Notes under the pieces: generated by a model | Database searches by the model: none | Seen by the model: only the letters and a program-made list of their open reading frames with translations | What the model was told of the DNA's origin: nothing | In this document: piece after piece, positions 26,624 to 36,035 of the stretch | Layout: every line of letters starts with the position of its first letter | How positions within the stretch are numbered: the first letter of the stretch is position 1 | NCBI RefSeq assembly: GCF_002797875.1 | Contig: NZ_PGFC01000003.1 | Location: forward strand, 62,001-126,000 | Origin: Pseudoscardovia suis | GTDB taxonomy: Bacteria > Actinomycetota > Actinomycetes > Actinomycetales > Bifidobacteriaceae | Reading direction: 5' to 3' | DNA length: 64,000 bases | Translations under genes and position numbers: made by a program

Positions 26624-27418
26624 TTACGCCTTCTTCACGCCTCCGAAGCGACGGTCACGGTTCACATAGTGTTCGATGGAGCGCCAGAACGCCTGACGGC
26701 CATAATCGGGGAACAGTTCGGGCGCGAAATCAAGTTCGGCGTATGCCGCCTCCCATGCCAAGAAGTTGCTGGTGCGCTGCTCGCCGGATGTGCGGATCAC
26801 CAAATCGCAATCAGGGATGTCCGGGTTGTACAGATGCTGCGCGAACATCTTCTCGGTCACACGATCGCCTTCGATCTTGCCATCGCGCACCTGACGCGCG
26901 ATTTCCGCGGCAGCATCGGCGATTTCCGCACGCCCGCCGTAGTTGATGCAAAACACCACGTCGATCGTCGTGTTGTGCTTCGTGCGTTCCTCAGCGATCT
27001 CCAGCTCGTCGATAACCGACTTCCACAAGCGGGGACGACGCCCGGACCAGCGGATGCGCACACCCCAGCCGTCGAGCTGTGCCACGCGCCTGCGGATGAT
27101 GTCGCGTGAGAATCCCATGAGGAACCGCACTTCCGACGGCGAGCGCTTCCAGTTCTCCGTGCTGAAAGTGTACAGGCTCAGGTAACGCACGCCTGCCTCG
27201 ATGGCTCCGGCGATCACATCGCACACCACTGGTTCGGCTGCCTGATGCCCATCGGTGCGCACGAGGCCACGCTGCTGCGCCCACCTGCCGTTGCCGTCCA
27301 TGATGAGGCCCACATGACGAGGCACCTTGCCCTTGGGGAACGACGGAATGATGGACGGATCGGAAAACGGAGCCGCGGGAATGTTGAGCGACTTGTAATC
27401 CACGTTTTCAAAACTCAT
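26624..27418 (-). CDS. uppS: Isoprenyl transferase (undecaprenyl diphosphate synthase)
   Basis: This cis-prenyltransferase makes the lipid carrier for peptidoglycan. Signatures: PRHVGLIMDGNGRWAQQRGL with the catalytic Asp in MDGNGRWA, GHQAAEPVVCDVIAGAIEAGVRYLSLYTFSTENWKRS, and the C-terminal DLVIRTSGEQRTSNFLAWEAAYAELDF. The length of about 264 is normal. The start at 27418 overlaps the recO stop in ATGA; the longer upstream frame lies inside recO and is not real. It shares isoprenoid metabolism with dxr and ispG 4-6 kb away. Confidence 0.97.
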   Translation of the reverse strand: MSFENVDYKSLNIPAAPFSDPSIIPSFPKGKVPRHVGLIMDGNGRWAQQRGLVRTDGHQAAEPVVCDVIAGAIEAGVRYLSLYTFSTENWKRSPSEVRFLMGFSRDIIRRRVAQLDGWGVRIRWSGRRPRLWKSVIDELEIAEERTKHNTTIDVVFCINYGGRAEIADAAAEIARQVRDGKIEGDRVTEKMFAQHLYNPDIPDCDLVIRTSGEQRTSNFLAWEAAYAELDFAPELFPDYGRQAFWRSIEHYVNRDRRFGGVKKA

Positions 27419-28179
27419 ATCATCGAATGTAACAGCCGGAGTGAACGAATGGGACGCTCGACATAGTATTCGCTCCATTCCTCGATGATGGCGCCAACGC
27501 AATTATCCAACGCCTGCGCAGAATCCAAGAATCCCCAATCCCCTTCGAGCAGCGCCTGCAGCTGCTTCACGCTGTCTGCCGACACGCTGTGGGAGCCGGG
27601 CAGCTGATGGACTGCGCACATCGTGCCTCCGCCCTGCACTGAGAAATATGTGCAGTCGGCCGTCCCACACACGACGCAAGACCCTAGGCGCGGGAGCCAC
27701 CCTGCCTGAGCCATCGCGCGCAGCACGTAGGAATATGCGATTGTGAGCGGCGTGTGGAGTCGGCTCGCCAATGCTCCGAGGGCGCCGATGAGCAGCCGAT
27801 ATTGGCCATCCGGCCTGCTGGATGTCGGGTTCACAGCACGCCACGCGGTGTTGTGCTGTGGATCGGCGTGCAGTTTATCCGCCGTCTGGGCGATTGCGCT
27901 GGCGGCGAGATATGAGTTGTAGTCGACGCAAATGGCGCGGGCGTACGGCATAATGACCGCAGCCTGTGACACGACGTCGAGGGAGCGTCCGGTGGCGATG
28001 AGCAGGTCGGAGCGCATGAACGGTTCAAGCCGGGCGCCGAAGCGTGATTTTTCGCGCCGCACGCCACGCGCCACCGCGCGCACCTTGCCGTGGGATGCCG
28101 TGAGGATGGTCACGATGCGGTCGGCCTCCCCCAAGTCCTGGGTGCGCAGAATCACGCCTTCGTCATGGTAGACCGGCAT
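27415..28179 (-). CDS. recO: DNA repair protein RecO
   Basis: RecO is the recombination mediator that works with RecF and RecR. The N-terminal OB-fold reads MPVYHDEGVILRTQDLGEADRIVTILTASHGKVRAVARGVRREKSRFG, the hallmark of the family. The C-terminal part has a zinc-type CVVCG near residue 165 and a third Cys, MCAVH, some 25 residues on. GGAAGGGGAGCG lies just upstream of 28179. recO-uppS is a common actinobacterial pair. Confidence 0.96.
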   Translation of the reverse strand: MPVYHDEGVILRTQDLGEADRIVTILTASHGKVRAVARGVRREKSRFGARLEPFMRSDLLIATGRSLDVVSQAAVIMPYARAICVDYNSYLAASAIAQTADKLHADPQHNTAWRAVNPTSSRPDGQYRLLIGALGALASRLHTPLTIAYSYVLRAMAQAGWLPRLGSCVVCGTADCTYFSVQGGGTMCAVHQLPGSHSVSADSVKQLQALLEGDWGFLDSAQALDNCVGAIIEEWSEYYVERPIRSLRLLHSMI

Positions 28180-28278
28180 CGCTCCCCTTCCGTGAACGCC
28201 GTATGTGAGAACGCTTGTCCTTTGTGCGCTGTGTTCAAGCCCCTTCACTGTACACCGCATCAAAGGCGCCGATATATG

Positions 28279-28335
28279 ATTCGCCGGTCGGCTTACAGCA
28301 CGCTCCCTGCGTTGCATGTAAACCGGCCGGCGAAT
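28279..28335. other. 19-bp-stem hairpin between orphan pilin gene and recO
   Basis: Arms ATTCGCCGGTCGGCTTACA (28279-28297) and TGTAAACCGGCCGGCGAAT (28317-28335) pair with one G-U and one mismatch. The loop can pair further around CGC/GCG. There is no U tract on either strand. It may end the orphan pilin transcript or be a mobile or protein-binding palindrome. Confidence 0.6.
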
Positions 28336-28417
28336 GGTCGATCAACTCGATTGTCGATCATCTCGATTGCCAATCAACTTGATGGTCCATCAACTCGATG
28401 GTCCATTAACTTGATGG
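28334..28417. repeat. Five tandem 16-bp repeats
   Basis: Units ATGGTCGATCAACTCG, ATTGTCGATCATCTCG, ATTGCCAATCAACTTG, ATGGTCCATCAACTCG and ATGGTCCATTAACTTG follow each other without gaps, plus a final ATGG. They directly abut the preceding hairpin. A separate 16-bp duplication (ATCCTCAGCATGTCTC, 28444-28475) overlaps the 3' end of the pilin gene. Confidence 0.85.
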
Positions 28418-28463
28418 CTTTCGCAATAATCCCTCAGCGAATGATCCTCAGCATGTCTCATCC

Positions 28464-28940
28464 TCAGCATGTCTCCACGGAGGAATCCGCATACTCGTAA
28501 TGACATTGCTTGCCGAGATAATCGTTGTATACCTCGAAGTGAATGGCGCTCGACCAGTTCTCGACATTCGTGCCGGTCTGGTTCTTCGGCTGGATTTCAA
28601 GCTTCACGCCACGGGGGATGGCAATCTTGGAATTGCCGATCTTGCAGTTGGTGGGGTCGGTGTCACTGCCCTTGGGCCAATAGCACAGGCCGGTGTCCGG
28701 CATCGTCAATCCGTACGTCGTGTCATCGTTCTTGGAGATGAAGTTCTGGATGGCAAGGCGAGCGTTCGCAACCGCCACGCGATTGTCGTTCATATAGCTT
28801 TTGCGCTGCTGACCGCGCCACACCGGAATGGCGATAGCCGCAAGAATGCCGGCAATGACGATAACGACCAACAGCTCGGTCATGGTGAAACCGGACTGTC
28901 CTTTCAACCTGCGATGCAACGCCCTAGAAATGGGGTTCAT
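28464..28940 (-). CDS. Orphan type IV prepilin
   Basis: A 17-residue leader MNPISRALHRRLKGQSG precedes FTMTELLVVIVIAGILAAIAIPVWRGQQRKSYMNDNR, with Gly -1 and Glu +5. The mature part has about 140 residues and cysteines in GLCYW, TNCKI, KQCHYEY and the final SSVETC. That pattern fits one or two disulfide loops, including the C-terminal D-region type. GGAGGGATAC lies before the ATG. It is 10 kb from the rest of the pilin operon and downstream of an unrelated hydrolase, so it has its own regulation. It could be an alternative major or minor subunit. Confidence 0.88.
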   Translation of the reverse strand: MNPISRALHRRLKGQSGFTMTELLVVIVIAGILAAIAIPVWRGQQRKSYMNDNRVAVANARLAIQNFISKNDDTTYGLTMPDTGLCYWPKGSDTDPTNCKIGNSKIAIPRGVKLEIQPKNQTGTNVENWSSAIHFEVYNDYLGKQCHYEYADSSVETC

Positions 28941-29079
28941 GTATCCCTCCCTCCAACCGCGCCGACAGTGCATCCTGCTGCACTGCATACGGTTGGTTTT
29001 CTCCGTTCTGTCAATGTCTGGCCAGGCAACGGCACCTGCGTCAAACACACTACTGAACCAGTATACTCATCCGCCGAGC

Positions 29080-29125
29080 GTTCGAGATACCGGGAGGTTC
29101 GAGATACAGAGAGGTTCGAGATACC
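29080..29125. repeat. 2.7 copies of a 17-bp repeat
   Basis: GTTCGAGATACCGGGAG and GTTCGAGATACAGAGAG are followed by GTTCGAGATACC in tandem, in the gap between the hydrolase and orphan pilin genes. No function is evident; the TTCGA core is palindromic. Confidence 0.8.
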
Positions 29126-29145
29126 AACCGTCCCGAAATCCGGCA

Positions 29146-30963
29146 TCAGTACAGGAACAATCCCCAGAACGCCAATACCAGCAGGATGAGCAGAATCTCC
29201 ACCATGCACGTCACTGCCGTCACGCGCCCCAATGTCGTCAATGCGAACGGAGTCTCGTCGTGAACCTCGGGAGCCTTGGGGCGGCGCGGAGTGCCGGGAC
29301 GACGCAGGATGCCATGCAAACGCAACACTTCAAGACCGCTGGTGAACACGCGGGCCCACACGAACACGATGATCGCGCAGACGACCTGGATCGCATACCA
29401 GCTCCACCAGATCATGCCAGGGGCGGTGGGAGCAGACCCCCACACGAGCTTGACAAGACGGTAGACGTTCTGGCCCATGGCAGCGAAAAACAGCAGCAAC
29501 GAGCCAAACGTGCACACGAAGCTTGCGAGCAGCAGCCGCCTGAAGTCACGCGAATACCCCAGCGCCTTGCCCTTGCCGTTGCGACGGTTGGCGACATGTT
29601 TGATAGCAGCGATGACCAAGCACACGGCGAGCACGAGCAACGCAATAATCTGCAGCGCATGGATGGTCACGCCATAGATTGTCGCGCCGCGATGTGCGGT
29701 GAGCTCAGTGGGCACCGCGATGGACTGACGGATTGTGGCGCCTGCCACACGAGGCGTCGTTTGCTTGAGGCCGCGGGTCGTGCCCACCGCCCAATCCACG
29801 AAATCACTTTCATAATGGTCCACGAGCACGGTGCCCTCCTCGGCTTCATCACCGAGGCGCAGCACATGGTTGCCGATGGGATAGTTGCGAATCGTAACAT
29901 CCCAGTTGCCACTGGCATGCGCCATCGACAGGATGGTGGTCACTCCCTGCACTTGCGGCGTCATGACGTCCTTCGATCCGTAAGCGACGAAGGTGGGAAT
30001 GGAATACGACTGCGGCAGCAAGGCGTTGAAATCAACGTTGCTCAAGCCGAACATCATGATGTCGGCGGAAAACACCCTCTCCACGATGCGCTGATACCCC
30101 GGATTGGCGCCGACGATTGCGAAATCCTGGGTGACGAAGAACCCCAATGCGTTGCGCGGGTTGAACACAAGCGGGCTGAGCAGCACTTGGAAGGCGATGT
30201 TGCCGTCTTCGCGGATGACGTAGGGCGCGATCCAACAGCTTTCGCTGGTTGCGTAAATGCCGACCTGCGAGGAATCCACATAGGCGAGGTCACGCAGGTA
30301 TTGCACGCATTGGTCGTAGGCGTGGGCGGACCCCGGGTAGTCGCGTGTCATGTCATTGGTTCCCCACACCGGCTTGTCAACGGTGAGCGTGACGAAACCT
30401 GCGGATGCCAGGTCCGTGGCGACATCGCCGAAGGAATTGTCAGCAGTACCGTAGCCCGCGCCATGCATATAGACCGCGGCGGGGAGCTTGCTGGGCAGGG
30501 ATGGCGCGGATGACACGCCATCCGCTGGCTGTGCACTGGCCGTGGTGCCGCTTTCCGCCACGCCCTTGGGCATGCGAACGAGGATGTGCGCATGCTGCAC
30601 CGCACCGGTGGATGGCTGCACGAGGTCGATGTAATCGCTGATTGTCTCGACCTCATATGTGCCGGTCGCCGGCAATGTCGTGTCAGCGGAATCGAACGAC
30701 ACGGCCGTATCGTTGCTCACCGTGCTGATGGATTGGTCGAGCGGCCCCAGGTCGGTATCGATCGATGTGATGTTCGACAATCCGATGAACATTCCCATCA
30801 GCAGCACGAACACGATGCACGTGACTGCGAAACGCTGCCCAAAGTTCCATGGTTTCGCGGGCATGACCGGGTGCGCATCACCTTCATGCGGGGTTTCGCG
30901 ACCATGCGGTGGATTGCTCTCGTGGGCCGGCGTCACGGGCGTTTTGAACTGTTCATCTGACAC
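29146..30963 (-). CDS. Membrane-anchored alpha/beta hydrolase with C-terminal transmembrane domain
   Basis: The 605 residues comprise a 40-residue cytoplasmic tail, one helix (about 43-63), an external hydrolase domain (about 100-390) and four more helices (about 425-450, 470-490, 515-540, 580-605). The catalytic set is visible: oxyanion HGAG (167-170), nucleophile in YATSES (Ser240), Asp332 in GSKDVMTP and His366 in IGNHVLRL. The nucleophile elbow has Ser rather than the usual Gly two residues after Ser240. Substrate is unknown; an ester or acyl group on the outer membrane face or cell wall is a guess. It lies behind ispG on the same strand. Confidence 0.75.
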   Translation of the reverse strand: MSDEQFKTPVTPAHESNPPHGRETPHEGDAHPVMPAKPWNFGQRFAVTCIVFVLLMGMFIGLSNITSIDTDLGPLDQSISTVSNDTAVSFDSADTTLPATGTYEVETISDYIDLVQPSTGAVQHAHILVRMPKGVAESGTTASAQPADGVSSAPSLPSKLPAAVYMHGAGYGTADNSFGDVATDLASAGFVTLTVDKPVWGTNDMTRDYPGSAHAYDQCVQYLRDLAYVDSSQVGIYATSESCWIAPYVIREDGNIAFQVLLSPLVFNPRNALGFFVTQDFAIVGANPGYQRIVERVFSADIMMFGLSNVDFNALLPQSYSIPTFVAYGSKDVMTPQVQGVTTILSMAHASGNWDVTIRNYPIGNHVLRLGDEAEEGTVLVDHYESDFVDWAVGTTRGLKQTTPRVAGATIRQSIAVPTELTAHRGATIYGVTIHALQIIALLVLAVCLVIAAIKHVANRRNGKGKALGYSRDFRRLLLASFVCTFGSLLLFFAAMGQNVYRLVKLVWGSAPTAPGMIWWSWYAIQVVCAIIVFVWARVFTSGLEVLRLHGILRRPGTPRRPKAPEVHDETPFALTTLGRVTAVTCMVEILLILLVLAFWGLFLY

Positions 30964-31056
30964 AGTTCCTCAGTTTACGGCACCGACATGGACGCAGGAA
31001 GGTTTGGGCCGACATGGTTTCCCGATGGCTGAAACCTGAGCTCCCTGCGTGACCGG

Positions 31057-32289
31057 TCAGCCTTGGTGCGCAGCCGTGATCGGAACCACCACCGGACCGG
31101 TCGCAGCAACAGGCTGCGCCGCGTCATCGCCATCGGACTGCATCTGGGCGGCGATGCGCTGGGCTTCCTCCAGCAGCGTTTCGACTATCTGATCTTCGGG
31201 CACGGTCTTGATGACCTTGCCCTTGATGAAAATCTGCCCCTTGCCATTGCCGGACGCCACGCCGAGGTCAGCTTCGCGCGCTTCGCCCGGTCCATTGACG
31301 ATGCAGCCCATCACCGCCACGCGAATCGGAGCAGTGATGCCCTTGAGGCCTTCGGTCACCGCTTGCGCCAACGCAATCACATCCACTTGGGAACGGCCGC
31401 AGCTGGGGCATGAGATGATGTCGAAATGACGCTTGCGCAGTCCCAGGTATTCCAAGATCTTGCATCCGACCTTGACTTCCTCGACCGGAGGCGCAGAAAG
31501 CGACACGCGAATCGTGTCACCGATGCCTTCTGCAAGCAATGCGCCGAACGCGAGGCATGACTTGATGGTGCCCTGCCAGGCCGGCCCGGCCTCCGTGACG
31601 CCCAGATGCAATGGCCAGTCGCCTTTCGACGCCAGCAGCCGGTAGGTCTGCACTGTCGTGACCGGATCATGATGCTTGACGGAGATCTTGAAGTCATGGA
31701 ATCCCACGTCCTCGAACATGTGCGCTTCCTTGAGCGCCGACGCGACGAGTGCCTCCGGAGTGGGGCCGCCGTATTTGGCGTACATGTCCTTGTCGAGCGA
31801 GCCGGCGTTCACGCCAATGCGCAGGCTGATGCCGGCGTCGGTGGCCGCCTTGCAGATGGAGGGGCCGACCTCATCGAATTTGCGAATATTGCCCGGGTTC
31901 ACGCGCACTGCGGCGCATCCGGCGTCGATGGCCTGGAACACGTATTTGCTTTGGAAGTGGATGTCGGCGATAACCGGCAGAGGCGAGCGACGCACCAGTT
32001 CGGGCAAAGCATCGGCATCATCTTGGCTGGGCACCGCCACTCGCACAATATCGCAGCCGGCTTGGGCGAGCTCGCCGATTTGACGCAGCGTGGCGTTCAC
32101 ATCCACGGTGGGCGTATTCGTCATGGATTGGACGGAGATCGGCGCTCCCCCGCCCACGGGCACCGGCCCCACCATGATGCGCCGTGATTTGCGGCGTGGG
32201 TGAAGAGGCGATTCGGCGTAATCCGGCGTACCGGTCTTGCGAAATCCCACGCCGTCCTCTGCGCTGGTCTTTCCCTCAGTTCCTGCCAT
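31057..32289 (-). CDS. ispG: 4-hydroxy-3-methylbut-2-en-1-yl diphosphate synthase
   Basis: IspG (GcpE) converts MEcPP to HMBPP in the MEP pathway with a [4Fe-4S] cluster. Seen are [20 protein letters not shown], the TIM-barrel ADIHFQ and VNPGNIR motifs, and the cluster ligands in ISCPSCGR and [17 protein letters not shown] start at MAGTEG, 32289. An ATG at 32353-32355 overlapping the dxr stop would add 22 residues but has no ribosome site. The C-terminus carries an unconserved tail of about 30 residues. It is coupled to dxr upstream. Confidence 0.95.
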   Translation of the reverse strand: MAGTEGKTSAEDGVGFRKTGTPDYAESPLHPRRKSRRIMVGPVPVGGGAPISVQSMTNTPTVDVNATLRQIGELAQAGCDIVRVAVPSQDDADALPELVRRSPLPVIADIHFQSKYVFQAIDAGCAAVRVNPGNIRKFDEVGPSICKAATDAGISLRIGVNAGSLDKDMYAKYGGPTPEALVASALKEAHMFEDVGFHDFKISVKHHDPVTTVQTYRLLASKGDWPLHLGVTEAGPAWQGTIKSCLAFGALLAEGIGDTIRVSLSAPPVEEVKVGCKILEYLGLRKRHFDIISCPSCGRSQVDVIALAQAVTEGLKGITAPIRVAVMGCIVNGPGEAREADLGVASGNGKGQIFIKGKVIKTVPEDQIVETLLEEAQRIAAQMQSDGDDAAQPVAATGPVVVPITAAHQG

Positions 32290-32351
32290 GGTGAATAAGC
32301 CCTTCTGTGTAGGTTTTTGTAGATTCGTGAGGATTGGGACTTCCCTACGAT

Positions 32352-33551
32352 TCATGCGGCGGCGCAGCATGATGCGATGCGTTCATCCGCCAAGCGACGC
32401 GCCTCATGCTCGCAATCAAGCATGTCATCGACGGATTCAAACGTCTTGCTTGCCGCACCGGAAAGCTTGGCGTCCATATCATCGAGCACACCACGCACCA
32501 CGTCGAAAATGCCCAGATACGGCAGGCGTCGATCCAGGAAGGCGTGCACGGCCTGCTCGTTCGCGGCGTTCAAGGCAGCGGTGTGGCGTTCGGAGGAATC
32601 CAAGCAACGGCGAGCGAACGCAACGGAGGGGAATGCCTCGTCATCCAGCGGTTCGAACGTCCAAGTCGCCGCCTGGGTCCAGTCACAGGCCGCCGCGACG
32701 TCCGGCATTCGGTCGGGAGCCGAAAGCCCCAGCGCGATGGGCAGACGCATGTCAGGCGGCGAGCACTGGGCAATCGTGGCGCCATCGCGGAATTCCACCA
32801 TCGAATGCACGATGGACTGGGGATGCACGGTGACGGCGATGCGCGACTGTTCGATGCCGAACAGCCTGCTGGCCTCGATGACCTCAAGACCTTTGTTCAT
32901 CAACGTGGAGGAATTGATGGTGACGACCGGACCCATGTGCCAGGTGGGATGGTTCAGCGCCTGCTGGGGAGTGATGGATGTCATCTGTTCGCGCGTCCAG
33001 CCTCGGAAAGGACCGCCGGATGCCGTGATGACCAGCCTGGAGACCTCATCATGCGTTCCCGCCCGCAGGCACTGCCAGATCGCGGAATGTTCGGAATCCA
33101 CCGGGTTGATCTGGTGGGCGCGCACCTGCGCGTCGAACAGCAGGTGACCGCCGGCGACCACGGATTCCTTGTTCGCCAATGCGAGTTGGCTCCCCGCTTG
33201 CAACGCCGCGATGGACGGGGCAAGACCCACTGAACCGGTGATGCCGTTGAGCACGACGTCGGCGCCGCTTCCAGCCACATCCACGACCGCCTGGGCGCCG
33301 GCATCGACCTGCACATCCGAAGCCGGTACGCCTTCCGCTGCCAATGCGTCACGTACGGAAGCGACGGCCTTGGGGTCGCTCACCGCCACACGCTGCACAT
33401 GGAAGCGTGCCACCTGTTGGGCAAGCAACCGGGGGTGGGCTCCTCCGGCGGCCAATGCCGTGACTGTAAAATCCTGAGGATGGCGTCCGATGACGTCGAG
33501 TCCCTGCGTTCCGATGGATCCGGTGGATCCCAACAGGATTACGCTTCGCAT
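32352..33551 (-). CDS. dxr: 1-deoxy-D-xylulose 5-phosphate reductoisomerase
   Basis: Dxr makes MEP with NADPH, the committed step of the pathway. The NADPH loop [21 protein letters not shown] starts the protein. Active-site stretches [35 protein letters not shown] and [22 protein letters not shown] are intact, including the Asp/Glu metal ligands. The length of 399 is normal. The start has GGAGG about 11 bases upstream. It is followed by ispG, giving a two-gene MEP operon. Confidence 0.97.
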   Translation of the reverse strand: MRSVILLGSTGSIGTQGLDVIGRHPQDFTVTALAAGGAHPRLLAQQVARFHVQRVAVSDPKAVASVRDALAAEGVPASDVQVDAGAQAVVDVAGSGADVVLNGITGSVGLAPSIAALQAGSQLALANKESVVAGGHLLFDAQVRAHQINPVDSEHSAIWQCLRAGTHDEVSRLVITASGGPFRGWTREQMTSITPQQALNHPTWHMGPVVTINSSTLMNKGLEVIEASRLFGIEQSRIAVTVHPQSIVHSMVEFRDGATIAQCSPPDMRLPIALGLSAPDRMPDVAAACDWTQAATWTFEPLDDEAFPSVAFARRCLDSSERHTAALNAANEQAVHAFLDRRLPYLGIFDVVRGVLDDMDAKLSGAASKTFESVDDMLDCEHEARRLADERIASCCAAA

Positions 33552-33666
33552 GAAAGCAGCAGACCTCCATTCCGCTTGCGCTGCATGAGCGTGTGAATTG
33601 GTGGGATTGTTATTCCTTTATTCGTTTTGACTCCGTGGCTCGGCACCGTGGCGTTCACAGTTCGGC

Positions 33667-35376
33667 TCAGGCTTGCGAACCGTTGGCTCCGCTGCGGTTG
33701 CCGTTGAGCGGCGGAATCGGACCGGTCAGATCGCCGGTTTCGGCAAGCGGGAATCCATCGGCATCAAACATCGCGGAAGCCGTCGATGCCGGCGCGTTCG
33801 GTGCCGCATGGGCAGCGGGCGCCGCCGCGGGGATGATGCCCGACACGGGGGTGTCATCGCTGACAGCCTGCGGCTGTGGTTGCTGGGCGTTTTGGGGAAT
33901 GAGCGGGGCGACGGAAGGCGCACCTGCGGCGACACCGGTGGGCACGGAGATTCCAGCGGAATGAGGCTGGATCGTATCCGACGACAACGTGTCAGACACC
34001 AGCGAAGCAAGCGAACTGTTGCCACGCTCGGAAGCATGCTTTGCATCAGCGAACGAGATGGGGGCCGATGCGGTCGCCTGCTCCGCCGAAGCGGGCGAGG
34101 CGGAATCTCGCCGAGCAGTTGCAGACTGCGGCGTGAATGCTTGCGGCGCAGCGTCCGCGGAAGGCGCAGCGCCGGCACGGTTCCCGCCGCGAGGCACATA
34201 CCCCTTGGGCGCGAACGCCTGCGGCATGCCAGCACCGGCATCCACCACGGATTGCGCATCCGAAGCATTGTCTTGCGTCAGTTCGTTGATACGGCGCGCC
34301 AAGTCAGGGCTTGCGACCGTCGGGGCATCTTCGGCAGCCACTGGCGCGGCGGCGGAATTCCCGCCGTGGGAAGGAGCAAAGGAAGCAGGCACCGATGCCG
34401 GGTCATAGGCGGCATACCCGCGGTTCTGACCGGATGCCGGCTGGTAACCATCGGTGTGCACAGGAGCGATGCTCGACGTGTTGAATTCCTGAGAGACCGG
34501 ACCGTCGGCGGCATTCTGGGAGGCAGCTGCCTGATCGGTCGCCGCGACAAGAGCGGAGAACGCCTGCTGCACATCGGCGATCGAAGCCGCGCCAGCGGCA
34601 GCATCCGTCGCGGTGGACGAGGCGGCTGACTGGCTGCGAGCCATGCCGTCAAGCACGCCGTCAGCGTATCCATCTTCGAAGCTGCGGGCAGAATCCGTGC
34701 TCGAAATCGGCCCTTCAATGCGTTCGAAGGATTCGATGCGTGCCAGCACCTGCAACATTCGGTTGATGTAGGCATCCACCTGGCGCTCATCATAACCATG
34801 GTGACCGGTGTGACGGGTGAACATGATGTCCGCCACATCCGACAGCGTCCACTCCTCGGGATCCTTGCGCCACTTCTTGGGCTCTGCAGCGCCTTCGACG
34901 GCGATGCCGCTCGTCTTGCCCAGCTTGTCAGCGATTTGTGCGATGACGCAATCGATCATGTGGTCGACCTGCTTGCGGTCATATGACGGTTTGTTGGGAC
35001 GGCCATCCGAAAAGCGCTCGCCATGGGGGCGAGCTGCGCGATCGTGAAGCGAACGGGCAAGCGTATCGGTACGCGCACGCCACGCCACGCGACCGTAGTG
35101 CTGCACGTCCCATTGCGTGCGCTTGTCAACAACAGCACCTTCCAGCCGGGTGAGGGCAGCATCGACCTCAGCCACGGAATAACCGTTCTTCACGATGGAA
35201 AACGACGTGTTCTGTATCTCTTCCTGTGTCAGCCGCGGTTCCGGGGAATCGTAAAGCTGATGAGACCTCTCCAGAAACTCATCGACCTGTGCGGGGTCAT
35301 AGCCTTCCTTGCGCTTGCCCACGCGGGGGATGGAAAGATTACCGTCCTGCTTGGTCTGGTCTTGTGTCTTCGGCAT
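33667..35376 (-). CDS. Multi-motif DivIVA-like protein
   Basis: The 569-residue protein holds four copies of the short DivIVA-type motif F/I...GY....VD..L: IPRVGKRKEGYDPAQVDEFL (about 16-35), FSIVKNGYSVAEVDAAL (about 60-76), FSDGRPNKPSYDRKQVDHMI (about 120-139) and FTRHTGHHGYDERQVDAYIN (about 185-204). A disordered Ala/Ser/Pro-rich C-terminal half of about 350 residues follows. Single copies occur in DivIVA itself and in DivIVA-domain repeat proteins; here no long coiled coil follows. The start at 35376 has AGGAGG. A role in septal or polar organisation is inferred from the motif only. Confidence 0.75.
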   Translation of the reverse strand: MPKTQDQTKQDGNLSIPRVGKRKEGYDPAQVDEFLERSHQLYDSPEPRLTQEEIQNTSFSIVKNGYSVAEVDAALTRLEGAVVDKRTQWDVQHYGRVAWRARTDTLARSLHDRAARPHGERFSDGRPNKPSYDRKQVDHMIDCVIAQIADKLGKTSGIAVEGAAEPKKWRKDPEEWTLSDVADIMFTRHTGHHGYDERQVDAYINRMLQVLARIESFERIEGPISSTDSARSFEDGYADGVLDGMARSQSAASSTATDAAAGAASIADVQQAFSALVAATDQAAASQNAADGPVSQEFNTSSIAPVHTDGYQPASGQNRGYAAYDPASVPASFAPSHGGNSAAAPVAAEDAPTVASPDLARRINELTQDNASDAQSVVDAGAGMPQAFAPKGYVPRGGNRAGAAPSADAAPQAFTPQSATARRDSASPASAEQATASAPISFADAKHASERGNSSLASLVSDTLSSDTIQPHSAGISVPTGVAAGAPSVAPLIPQNAQQPQPQAVSDDTPVSGIIPAAAPAAHAAPNAPASTASAMFDADGFPLAETGDLTGPIPPLNGNRSGANGSQA

Positions 35377-35831
35377 CGAGCGTCCTCCTGAGGTACACAA
35401 ATCTTAATCAAGATTACGCGATGTTTCAGACCTTGGTGGCGATTTTTCCCAATTTTCGCTCAATTATCACAATCAACGCCTGCCCAATTCCACATTCCGT
35501 CCCATCCGTGAAGCATTTCACCATGAGCAGGGCGCGGCGAAAAGATGGGGCGGCATGAGCGGGCTGTACGTGCAGGATGGGGCAGGCGGTACGGGCAGGG
35601 CAGGCGCACAATCGCACCGACGCCAGCCCACACAACTCCGTTCTGCCCTGCTCGTTCCGTTTGTCCTCATTTCGTCTGCCCCACTCAACTTCTTTCCCCT
35701 CAATTCCGCCCACTCAATTCCGTTTCCGTCCAAATCGGACAACACCGAGCGGAGAGTGCTGTGCACAGCAACGACACAGCAGACCCAAATGACCAACCTT
35801 TGGCGTGGATTGCTGTACACTGTGTTCGTTC
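35377..35831. other. Intergenic region upstream of tRNA-Val
   Basis: No gene is seen in 455 bases. A strand-biased stretch (about 35630-35740) is C/T-rich with short repeats such as ACTCAATTCCG. A possible tRNA promoter -10, TACACT, lies at 35816-35821, about 10 bases before the mature tRNA, but a matching -35 is not clear. The left part must contain the promoter of the DivIVA-like gene. Confidence 0.45.
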
Positions 35832-35905
35832 GGGCAATTAGCTCAGTTGGTTAGAGCGCCACCTTTACACGGTGGATGTCGGGGGTTCGAATCCCTCATT
35901 GCCCA
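35832..35905 (+). tRNA. tRNA-Val(UAC)
   Basis: The cloverleaf is complete: acceptor GGGCAAT (35832-35838) with ATTGCCC (35898-35904), D arm GCTC...GAGC, anticodon stem CCACC/GGTGG around the loop TTTACAC, and T arm GGGGG-TTCGAAT-CCCTC. The anticodon is TAC, reading GUA. CCA is not encoded. Confidence 0.97.
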
Positions 35906-35912
35906 CGCTCTC

Positions 35913-35947
35913 AAAGCCCCGCAAGCACAATGCCTGCGGGGCTTTTT
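35913..35947 (+). terminator. tRNA-Val terminator
   Basis: The 11-bp stem AAAGCCCCGCA (35913-35923) with TGCGGGGCTTT (35935-35945) ends in TTTTT. It is 8 bases after the tRNA and is the clearest intrinsic terminator of the window. Confidence 0.92.
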
Positions 35948-36035
35948 GCTGCGATTCCCAAGGTTTCAGTCACAGCCGGATTGCACCCATCACCCCCTCG
36001 CCCTTCGTTCCCCACCCCAATCACCATCCACATCG

